A stretch of DNA of 46,713 bases from Fuerstiella sp. (GTDB lineage: Bacteria; Planctomycetota; Planctomycetia; Planctomycetales; Planctomycetaceae): the NCBI GenBank assembly GCA_029247265.1, contig JAQWLN010000192.1, forward strand, positions 1 through 46,713. Reading direction: 5' to 3'. Both the position numbers and the translations under genes were made by a program. The notes under the pieces are model-generated. The model had not been told where the DNA came from. It saw nothing but the letters and a program-made list of their open reading frames with translations, and did no database searches. Within the stretch, counting starts at the first letter, position 1, and the number at the start of each line of letters is the position of its first letter. Below are positions 40,134 to 46,713 of the stretch, piece by piece.

Positions 40134-40179
40134 ATTTCCGACTCCCAAATTTGGTTAAGCAAATTTGGTTGTCGGGAAT
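40134..40179 (-). promoter_or_regulatory. Probable BlaI operator (nested dyad) upstream of the blaI-like gene
   Basis: Two direct copies of CAAATTTGGTT (40146-40156 and 40160-40170) lie inside an outer inverted repeat, ATTTCCGAC (40134-40142) against GTCGGGAAT (40171-40179), with one mismatch. CCAAATTTGG (40145-40154) is itself a perfect palindrome. The element is 22-67 bases upstream of the BlaI-like start, where an autoregulatory operator is expected. It differs from the TACA/TGTA boxes of staphylococcal BlaI. Confidence 0.6.
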
Positions 40180-40453
40180 TATCGACAAGCTTAAATCGCT
40201 GCAATAGCAATTCTCTCAGAATCGATCTCTCGCAATTGTGTGCGGAACGAAATCGGGCCTGCAGGGCCCGATACGCTGTCGCCACCTGATGAACGATCGA
40301 TCATCGATCATCATTCCCTGGGAACCGGGTGGTGAACGGCTTCCATGAGTGGCATCGCAGCGAACAGGCATTATTGTCGATCACAGACCGTTCGTTCCCT
40401 GACTCGTAAACCGGTTGTTGCCGAATCCAGCCCGGCATTGAAATCAATTCGCA
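40180..40453. other. Intergenic region between divergent blaI-like and HI0933-like genes, with hairpin
   Basis: No gene is seen. ATCGGGCC (40252-40259) and GGCCCGAT (40265-40272) form a perfect 8-bp hairpin with a 5-base loop, without a T-run. Further right CGATCAT occurs twice in tandem (about 40295-40310). A promoter for the gene at 40454 must lie here; no clear -35/-10 pair was found. Confidence 0.45.
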
Positions 40454-41671
40454 ATGAAAACAGTCGCAGTGATCGGTGGTGGACCGGCTGGCCTGATGGC
40501 GGCTGAAGTGCTGTCTCAGCATGGCGTTCACGTTGACCTGTACGAGGCAAAGCCATCAATCGGTCGCAAGTTTCTGGTCGCCGGCAAAGGCGGTTTGAAC
40601 CTGACTCACGCAGAACCGTTGGCGTCTCTGGCAGCGCGATATGGGTCTCGGCCGGAGCAGATTCAACCTTTGCTGGAAGCCTTCGGACCGGACGACGTGC
40701 GAACGTGGTGTCATGAGCTGGGCATAGAAACGATCGTCGGTGTATCGGGGCGAGTCTTCCCGAAAGACATGAAGGCATTTCCGCTGCTGCAGCGGTGGAT
40801 ACAGCGACTTCGTGACAGCGGTGTTAGTTTTCAGACGTGTCATCGCTGGCAGGGCTGGAATCCGGATGGCTCATTGCTGCTGGAAGCTCCGACGGGCCCT
40901 AAGAATATTCAACCGGACGCCGTCGTTCTGACGCTGGGCGGAGCCAGTTGGCCTAAACTGGGTTCCGACGGAACATGGGCTCCGATGCTTGAACAACAGG
41001 GATTCAATATCGCTCCCCTGCAACCTTCGAACTGTGGCTTTGATGTGAACTGGAGCGATCACTTTCGGGAACGGAACGCTGGCGAACCGCTCAAATCAGT
41101 CGTGCTGAAGTTTACGAACTCGGCCGGTGAAGTCTTCGAACGACAGGGTTCCTGCGTCATCGCCCAATCTGGACTCGAAGGCAGTGTGATCTACGCAGCC
41201 TCGGCGATGATACGTGACGAAATCGCAGCACACGGCTCGGCCGCCATAACACTCGATCTGGCTCCCGACCGTACGTTGGAAAAACTGATCGAACGATTAT
41301 CGATTCCGCGTGGGTCGAAGACGACCTCCAGCCACTTACGCAGCAAGGCAAATATCAAAGGAGTGCAGACCGGACTGTTGCGCGAGTTCGCGGCAGAATC
41401 GTTGACCGATCCCGCTCAGTTGGCACATGCCATCAAGAATCTGCCGATACCAGTCACGGCAGCTCGTCCGATCGCAGAATCCATCAGCACGGCCGGCGGT
41501 GTTCGCTTTGAATCACTTAACGAATGCCTGATGATTAAGTCGCGCCCCGGCCTGTTCTGTGCGGGCGAGATGCTGGACTGGGAAGCTCCCACCGGCGGTT
41601 ACCTGCTGACGGCCTGTTTCGCCAGTGGCCGAATTGCAGGGCAGGGGGCTTTGGCCTGGGTCAACGAGTGA
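40454..41671 (+). CDS. HI0933-like flavoprotein (NAD(P)/FAD-dependent oxidoreductase)
   Basis: A 405-residue flavoprotein with GGGPAGLMAAE (8-18) and the family phrases SIGRKFLVAGKGGLNLTH and RVFPKDMKAFPLL. The C-terminal FAD contact region, LFCAGEMLDWEAPTGGYLL, is characteristic of the HI0933/TIGR03862-type group, of unknown physiological role. No signal peptide. Its 3' end overlaps by 11 bases the end of the sulfatase remnant on the opposite strand, as expected if the deletion event upstream left that gene tail untouched. The frame is intact. Confidence 0.9.
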   Translation: MKTVAVIGGGPAGLMAAEVLSQHGVHVDLYEAKPSIGRKFLVAGKGGLNLTHAEPLASLAARYGSRPEQIQPLLEAFGPDDVRTWCHELGIETIVGVSGRVFPKDMKAFPLLQRWIQRLRDSGVSFQTCHRWQGWNPDGSLLLEAPTGPKNIQPDAVVLTLGGASWPKLGSDGTWAPMLEQQGFNIAPLQPSNCGFDVNWSDHFRERNAGEPLKSVVLKFTNSAGEVFERQGSCVIAQSGLEGSVIYAASAMIRDEIAAHGSAAITLDLAPDRTLEKLIERLSIPRGSKTTSSHLRSKANIKGVQTGLLREFAAESLTDPAQLAHAIKNLPIPVTAARPIAESISTAGGVRFESLNECLMIKSRPGLFCAGEMLDWEAPTGGYLLTACFASGRIAGQGALAWVNE

Positions 41672-41874
41672 TCCGCTGCTTTGCGGCTGGCTTCTTGGGG
41701 CGGCGAACGCGGGGAGCCGGTACCGGCGGTCGCGTGGGCCGCTCGTCACCGGCATCGAAGAACCGCATGTTCCTGCCAACCCGATCATAGTCGCCCAGGT
41801 CCCCTCGCATTTCTTCAGCAAGCGCCAGCAATCGTTGGACGACAATGGGGTTCTGGTCCGCGACGTTGGTTGTT
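41661..41874 (-). pseudogene. C-terminal remnant of a sulfatase gene
   Basis: About 70 codons, read in a different frame from the upstream GH32 remnant, encode TTNVADQNPIVVQRLLALAEEM followed by RGDLGDYDRVG and a Pro/Arg/Lys-rich tail. This is the usual C-terminus of planctomycete sulfatases (the NVADQxPxVVxxLxxLAExxRxDLGD pattern). No start codon, active site or metal site is present. The open frame on this strand continues to 42059, but that upstream part is only the GH32 gene in a wrong frame. The original gene has lost everything before this point. Confidence 0.8.
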
Positions 41875-42834
41875 CCTGTCCTTTGTCCACGTCCTGCCGT
41901 TGTCGTTACTGAAGGCCAGATTCTGAACCTGCCTGCCGTGCCCGTGCCCGGTGTAGATCGCAACCATTGGTGGTTTATCTGATTTTCCAAACCCCGACGT
42001 ATTGTTGTGGTCGACGACACAACAACCGCTGAACGCCATGATTCCCTTTTCTTCAGCAATCGCCAGCGGCAGATGTTTCCAGTGTGTCAGGTCCGGGCTG
42101 ACCGCATGTCCCCAGCTCATGTGTCCCCATGAATTGCCTGCCGGGTTGTACTGGTAGAACAGGTGATACTCGCCATCATGGAAGACCAGACCGTTCGGAT
42201 CGTTCATCCAGTTGATTTCCGGACTGAAGTGCGTCTGCGGCCGAAATGGTTCATCCATGTATGCGGTGGACGTTCGATATTCCGCAAGCTTGTGTTCCAG
42301 ATCAAAGCGTTGCGGTGGCGTGTTGGTCTGCATAATGTGATCAACGTTGATGTGTCCCCAGCCGCCTGTGGCTTTGTCGAATATCCGAAGCCGGGCCTGC
42401 CTGCCTGAGAACTCTGTGACGTTCCACGACGTCCATTCCAGCTCTTCCGACTCAGGGCCGGTGGCTGAGCGGACCGACTTTCCATCAATAAGCAATTCCA
42501 TGCCAACGGTTTGCCTGTGCGGACCGCCTCCGATCAGGAACGCGATGTGCGACCGCTGTACAGTAAAAACGTCGCTGATGGCTGTACCGACAGAAGCGTC
42601 ACCATTTCGAAACGTATTCACCAGGCGCTTCCCGCGAAAACCAGATACGGCCATCTGATTTGACAAGGTGCCAGAGGCAGGCTGATCGCCGAAAGTATCT
42701 CCCGTGATCTCCCACTGCTCATACGTTCCGGATTCGAAGTCCTCGATCACAAGATCTTCCGCAGCGGCGCTGACAAGCGTGAGCAGGCTCAACCAGACTG
42801 AGCAGCTCGGCAGCAAAAATCCAGGTGTTCTCAT
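41815..42834 (-). pseudogene. Secreted GH32 (levanase/invertase-like) gene, 3'-truncated
   Basis: The frame starts at ATG 42834 with a signal peptide (to about residue 24), then a beta-sandwich region (about 28-170) typical of planctomycete fructanases. The GH32 catalytic domain begins with WMNDPNG (209-215), which contains the nucleophile aspartate. After AFSNDNGRTWTKDRNN (to about residue 322) homology stops, and an unrelated 17-residue tail leads to TGA at 41815. The RDP motif, the acid/base glutamate (EC motif) and the C-terminal domain are missing, so fructan hydrolysis is not expected. It lies 37 bases after the fructokinase stop, in the same operon. Confidence 0.85.
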
Positions 42835-42871
42835 GGCGTGTTCCGGCGATGAAACGAATTGATCTGTTGAC

Positions 42872-43783
42872 TCAGTTGCGAGCATTCTTCGCGGGAAACG
42901 TGGGCGTGGCTCCGTCTTGTGAGCAAACCCAGGATGCCGCGGCGATCGCACTTTGGTTGACCTGTTCAACATTCCGTCCAGCCAGCAGGTCCAGTGTCAT
43001 CGCAGCGGTGAACGTATCTCCCGCGCCTACAGTATCAGCAATTTCAACAGACATTCCAGGCATGTCGCTCACATCATCGCCGCAGACGATGACCGCACCG
43101 TCCGGACCGCGAGTCAGTGCGATGCATTGAAGCTGATACTGTGCCGCGATTTGGCGAAGGATTTCGACGTCGTTCCCGGCAGCGTTGCACAGACTCGCCA
43201 ATCGTGGAAGTTCTTCATCGTTCAGCTTCAGCACGTTGGCTAGCGCCAGCGATTCAAGGACGATTTCATCGTCAAAATAGGGAGCGCGCAAATTGACGTC
43301 CAGAATACGAAGCGTGTCGTGGGATGTTGCTCTTACGAACTTCTGTATGGTGTTTCGGGAACGGGTACAGCGCTGGCCAAGTGTTCCAAAACAGACAGCA
43401 TTGCAGTCGCTCGCCCGTTGCTGCAGAGCGTCGTGCCACGTTAGGTTGTCCCATGCCGTATCTTCTGCGAATCGGTAGGTGGCGACTCCGGCGGGATCGA
43501 GTTCCACCAATACCTGACCGGTTGGCTGTTCTGCGATCTGCACGCAGGTCGTATCAACACCATGTTCCTGCAGCGAGTCAACAGCTTTGCGGCCCAGATC
43601 ATCGCCGCCGACCCCACTGACCATAAAGACCCCCGCAGCACCCTTTGCCAGCTCCGCAGCGCTGCATGAAAAATTGGACGGGGCACCGCCAAATCGTGGA
43701 CCGTCAGGAAACACATCCCACAGGATTTCTCCGATGCCAACGATGATGGGACGCTTCGCGGTTCGTGGTTTTTGATTCAACAT
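42872..43783 (-). CDS. PfkB family carbohydrate kinase (fructokinase-like)
   Basis: A 303-residue cytoplasmic sugar kinase. The N-terminal GEILWDVFPDGPRFGGAPSN is the fructokinase-type signature, and DTVGAGDTF contains the catalytic aspartate and anion hole. It would phosphorylate fructose released by the neighbouring GH32 enzyme. The open frame extends to 43855, but ATG at 43783 starts just before the domain. Gene order (glycosidase chimera, fructokinase, GH32) on one strand suggests a former fructan-use operon. Confidence 0.92.
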   Translation of the reverse strand: MLNQKPRTAKRPIIVGIGEILWDVFPDGPRFGGAPSNFSCSAAELAKGAAGVFMVSGVGGDDLGRKAVDSLQEHGVDTTCVQIAEQPTGQVLVELDPAGVATYRFAEDTAWDNLTWHDALQQRASDCNAVCFGTLGQRCTRSRNTIQKFVRATSHDTLRILDVNLRAPYFDDEIVLESLALANVLKLNDEELPRLASLCNAAGNDVEILRQIAAQYQLQCIALTRGPDGAVIVCGDDVSDMPGMSVEIADTVGAGDTFTAAMTLDLLAGRNVEQVNQSAIAAASWVCSQDGATPTFPAKNARN

Positions 43784-43861
43784 GGAGCAGTCTTCAGGAA
43801 AGAAATCTACTTTCGCTTGTGGACGTACGTTCGCCGCGGCCTTGAGCCAGAGCACCTGGTT

Positions 43862-46153
43862 TTAGTTGAGTGACACCGGCAGCGGACAACCGGAAACCTG
43901 AACATCATCTTCGCTGTATCGAATTCGTGTCCATTGACCTGCGATGGGCAGTCGGACCTCCATCCATTCCCATGATTTGGGCAGTGCTGAACGGACCGTG
44001 AATTGTTGATCGGGTACGGAGTACTTCAATCCGGCCAGTCCTTCCAGATAAAGCAGGATCTTTCCAGCGTTGAAATTAGAGTATTGATCGCCGAAAAGCG
44101 TGAGGTCTCGTCGGTAAGCTTCGGGTGCGACCGGTATCTGCCACTGTTCGTTGTAGTTGTAGTTGGCGAGATGGTTCAGAGTCAGCTCCGTCGCATCGTC
44201 AACAAGTCTCTGACGAAACATGCCATCCAGTGTGAAATAGGCGGTGTCGGGGGTGTAGCCGAAGGAATGATCGACGTTAGTCTTGAAAGTTTTCATCGAC
44301 TGACGGGCCATCGCCAGCGGGAAAAAATGTCCGTAGAATCCCTTTTCTCGATCGACCGCCCAGGCATCGACCATGGCTTCGGCATATTCGTTCGGGAAGT
44401 ACGGAGACCGCATGGCCCAGAAACCATTCGTCATGATCATGCCATTGTTTGGGGCAGCGAAATATTTGGCGATTCCGTTGACTTCCCAGCGTTGTTCAAA
44501 CATTTCACGGATATGTTCCGGGTCTCGTCGGATCAATTTCTGCCAGTGCTTTACGTCAGCTTCGTTGCCGGTCAGACGAGCCATTTTCTCTAGCGTTTCG
44601 GCGACCTCGAACTGGTTCATGGAAAAGACCGTCAACTGTTTTCGGAACAGTTTTACGAAATGATTTTCGTAACACTCTTTCAGAAAACCAACGTCCCCAG
44701 TGTGTTCGTAGATCTGCCAGGCACCAAGCACGTGCTCAGAAGTTTCTCCGCCGTACGCGCCGCTGTGCCACGAGATTCCCTTGTTGTCGGCAATCATTCG
44801 CTGGCCGTTGGGCAGCTCACGGTAGCGATTGTTTTTCGTAAGGTGTTTCCACGTCAGAACGTTGCCGAAGGCGTATTTGGGTTTGTCGGTCGTCCATGCA
44901 CCGACTTTGATTTGAAAGGCCGCGTCGTATCGGTGCATGCCGAGGAAATTATTGACGGCTGTCTGAGTATGATTTTCCCGCTCCCAGCCTTTGTCGACAT
45001 CGATGTAATACATCAGATACAGGGACCACAGGTAGTAGTAGATATTGACGAACTTTTCATCCGGGCAGCGAAACCACGGAATCTCATCATTGAGCTGCCG
45101 ATTCATTTCCGCCGTCTTTGCGGCAAGATGCGGTTTGTGACTTCGGATGACGTTCCGCGCGGACTCGATGGCGACGTTCGGGGCATCGTGCATCGCCCAG
45201 GACACGGTCGTTCCAGCGCTGTCGCACGGCACAGAAAACGAATAATGCTGAACGCCTTTCTGATCCTGCTCGGTGATAATCGACTCGACGAAATCACGCG
45301 AAGCACTCAAGACCGTCGTCATGCCCGTATAAGCACAGGGCCCGATTCGTTCGTCACCGTCAGGGTCAGGCCGAGATCTCACTGTCCCACCTTCTGATAC
45401 AACGATCGCATTATTCCGTTGGTCAAACTTGATGGAAGCAGACGACGAAACGCTGTTTCGATGAAAGAAGCTGTGCCCGGAAAATCTGAGAGTTACGGGC
45501 TGCGACGCGGTGATGATGGAAGCCGCCGCGTCATTGGCGGCGATGAATTTTTCTTCTTTCAGCGTAACGCCGCCGACTTCGTATTCGCATATCAACCTGT
45601 CCGGCCGCCAGATCATGCTTTTCGGACTGGGGTGTTCGTGGGTATCGCCATCGACAATGACGCTGCCATACAGAACTCGAGTATCCTTGTAGAACTCCCA
45701 CCCGTGGTAGTCGTTGCCAGTGCCGGTATGTTCCGTTCCGGCGAGTTCGCTTGTCAGCAGGCCGACTCCTCGACTTCGCAGATCATGATGAAACGGGTGA
45801 GTCAGACCGATCGTTTCATCTTCGAGCAATTTCCAGCTGGCGTGAAAACCGCCCACATAATAAGTGACATTTCCGGCCAGAAAGCCGTGCTTTCTACCCT
45901 GGATTTCCTGTTCCAGTCGCTGGCAGTAGTCAGTGAACGCCGGTTTTTCGTTTGCGTCAACATCACCGTTCGTGAACCACGCAAGCAGGAACATCAGCTT
46001 CGTGTATTCGGAGATCTCACCGCCGACGATGTTTTTGAAGACGGCAAAAATATATTTGCCGAGATGTCGGGCGCGTATTGTGTTGCCTCGAACCAGCCCC
46101 ACCGTCGTTGTGATGTTCTGTCCCGGAATCGTATCTGTTGTCACAATTATCAT
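43862..46153 (-). CDS. Chimera: N-terminal half of YbjQ (DUF74) fused in frame to a large glycoside hydrolase
   Basis: A 763-residue product. Residues 1-54 (MIIVTTDTIPGQNITTTVGL, then VRGNTIRARH and GGEISEYTKLM) are the first half of a YbjQ/DUF74 protein, normally about 105 residues. Directly afterwards comes FLLAWFTNGDVDANEKPAF, which looks like the end of a signal peptide, followed by a complete (alpha/alpha)6-barrel-type glycosidase resembling MGH1/GH63-like enzymes (WSLYLMYYIDVDKGWERENH, ISWHSGAYGGETSEHVLG). Its specificity is unknown. The start overlaps the anti-sigma stop (ATGA) and has AAGGA upstream. The junction lies near 45990-46000. Without a full signal peptide the hydrolase would stay in the cytoplasm. 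Confidence 0.85.
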   Translation of the reverse strand: MIIVTTDTIPGQNITTTVGLVRGNTIRARHLGKYIFAVFKNIVGGEISEYTKLMFLLAWFTNGDVDANEKPAFTDYCQRLEQEIQGRKHGFLAGNVTYYVGGFHASWKLLEDETIGLTHPFHHDLRSRGVGLLTSELAGTEHTGTGNDYHGWEFYKDTRVLYGSVIVDGDTHEHPSPKSMIWRPDRLICEYEVGGVTLKEEKFIAANDAAASIITASQPVTLRFSGHSFFHRNSVSSSASIKFDQRNNAIVVSEGGTVRSRPDPDGDERIGPCAYTGMTTVLSASRDFVESIITEQDQKGVQHYSFSVPCDSAGTTVSWAMHDAPNVAIESARNVIRSHKPHLAAKTAEMNRQLNDEIPWFRCPDEKFVNIYYYLWSLYLMYYIDVDKGWERENHTQTAVNNFLGMHRYDAAFQIKVGAWTTDKPKYAFGNVLTWKHLTKNNRYRELPNGQRMIADNKGISWHSGAYGGETSEHVLGAWQIYEHTGDVGFLKECYENHFVKLFRKQLTVFSMNQFEVAETLEKMARLTGNEADVKHWQKLIRRDPEHIREMFEQRWEVNGIAKYFAAPNNGMIMTNGFWAMRSPYFPNEYAEAMVDAWAVDREKGFYGHFFPLAMARQSMKTFKTNVDHSFGYTPDTAYFTLDGMFRQRLVDDATELTLNHLANYNYNEQWQIPVAPEAYRRDLTLFGDQYSNFNAGKILLYLEGLAGLKYSVPDQQFTVRSALPKSWEWMEVRLPIAGQWTRIRYSEDDVQVSGCPLPVSLN

Positions 46154-46590
46154 CGTTCGATGTCCTTGTAAGGATCCACCTTGTGTGTTTCCATTCGTTC
46201 GCGAATGAAACTGAATAGGAGCGCTACGACGCCCAGAATGATGGCAACGCCAGCCAGACTTGGAATCACAGGTCCGTCCTCCATAAGCGACTCGTACACG
46301 GCGTAAAGAATTAAAACAATGTATCCGCCAACAATCATCCAGACTCCGTTGTTTCGCAGGAAACGGTGAGAGGGGCTCTTCCAGAGCCTGCGGGCAATTT
46401 CGTCAGACGGTTCGAGCAGTGAAAGTGCATCCAGTTTTCCGGTCCCCTCACGGATCTTTTCATACTCCGCACGCAGGTCGGCAGAGCGGTTCAGCGCCTC
46501 GTTGACATCGACGGCTTCTTCGGACGAGAGTTCGCCATCCATGAGTCCCATCAATAGTGGACGGTATTTTTTCAGGTCTTCGTTCTTCAT
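46150..46590 (-). CDS. Putative membrane anti-sigma factor
   Basis: A 146-residue protein. The N-terminus LLMGLMDGELSSEEAVDVNEAL resembles anti-sigma domains (the usual DGEL motif) but lacks the HxxxCxxC zinc motif. Two transmembrane helices follow (about 83-103 and 111-130), then a short charged tail. It starts 22 bases after the stop of an ECF sigma factor and ends in a 4-base overlap with the YbjQ start. Position and shape support an anti-sigma role, though no biochemical motif proves it. Confidence 0.7.
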   Translation of the reverse strand: MKNEDLKKYRPLLMGLMDGELSSEEAVDVNEALNRSADLRAEYEKIREGTGKLDALSLLEPSDEIARRLWKSPSHRFLRNNGVWMIVGGYIVLILYAVYESLMEDGPVIPSLAGVAIILGVVALLFSFIRERMETHKVDPYKDIER

Positions 46591-46612
46591 TGTTAGTCGC
46601 CCTGTTCGTGCC

Positions 46613-46713
46613 TTAAGGTTGATCCTGGAACTTTTCGCGGAACGCCTGCCGCGCCGCGTAGAGCCGACTCATGACCGTACCGCGCGGGATCTCGAGCGTG
46701 TCAGAGATTTCGT
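46613..46713 (-). CDS. ECF RNA polymerase sigma factor, C-terminal end (partial)
   Basis: The last 32 codons of a gene that continues beyond the window edge, too short to appear as a full frame. EISDTLEIPRGTVMSRLYAA is the region 4 helix-turn-helix of ECF sigma factors (consensus EIAExLxxPxGTVKSRLxRAR), followed by RQAFREKFQDQP and TAA at 46613-46615. It is the first gene of the sigma/anti-sigma/ybjQ unit. Which ECF group it belongs to cannot be told from this piece. Confidence 0.85.
   Translation of the reverse strand, partial: EISDTLEIPRGTVMSRLYAARQAFREKFQDQP

Noticed and set aside
41875..42059. Upstream extension of the sulfatase-remnant frame
   Set aside because: This part is the GH32 coding sequence read out of frame; only the portion below about 41874 resembles a sulfatase.

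Overview
The window looks like a chromosomal segment of a planctomycete, probably marine. The supporting marks are four complete secreted sulfatases plus the remnant of a fifth, a Tat-exported Gfo/Idh/MocA oxidoreductase, a DUF1080 protein, two very large secreted proteins with the planctomycete-type CxxCH heme-binding module, a leucine-rich-repeat lipoprotein and paired ExbD genes. No rRNA, tRNA, CRISPR array or insertion sequence was found. Genus is not assigned. All calls come from reading the sequence, without database searches.

Layout. Bases 1-1476 are gene-free and strongly C/T-rich on the + strand. A Gfo/Idh/MocA gene follows (1477-2793), then a hairpin-bearing, A/G-rich intergenic region (2794-3266). 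The base skew flips from C-rich to G-rich across this stretch and stays G-rich in the gaps sampled further right, so this is a candidate replication origin. From 3.3 to 13.5 kb come housekeeping genes: LRR lipoprotein, monomeric isocitrate dehydrogenase, LpxK, a magnesium-chelatase-I-like AAA+ ATPase, a small exported protein broken by one TAG codon, AroB, HisF and PilT. From 13.5 to 37.4 kb lies a catabolic and envelope region: sulfatases, aldo/keto reductase, two secreted multidomain cytochrome/propeller proteins, a DJ-1/PfpI protein, an ExbD-ExbD-RND operon, DUF1080, YggL between two palindromic repeats, a RodA-type protein with a tiny zinc-ribbon protein, an FAD/NAD(P)-binding protein and a sulfatase with a C-terminal F5/8-type domain.

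The last 9 kb is the most unusual part. A BlaI/M56 (BlaR-like) pair has a metallopeptidase whose zinc site seems to have been deleted in frame. A fructokinase/GH32 fructan locus ends in a GH32 gene cut off and joined to the tail of a sulfatase. An ECF sigma/anti-sigma operon continues into the first half of a YbjQ (DUF74) protein that runs in frame into a large glycoside hydrolase lacking its own start and a complete signal peptide. Two of the three junctions carry short sequences consistent with recombination between small direct repeats. Either this locus is undergoing deletion-driven decay and fusion, or the assembly has collapsed there; long reads across 39.03, 41.87 and 45.99 kb would decide.

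Functionally the window combines degradation of sulfated polysaccharides and fructans (sulfatases, GH32, fructokinase, DUF1080, aldo/keto reductase) with secreted electron-transfer proteins and envelope machinery.
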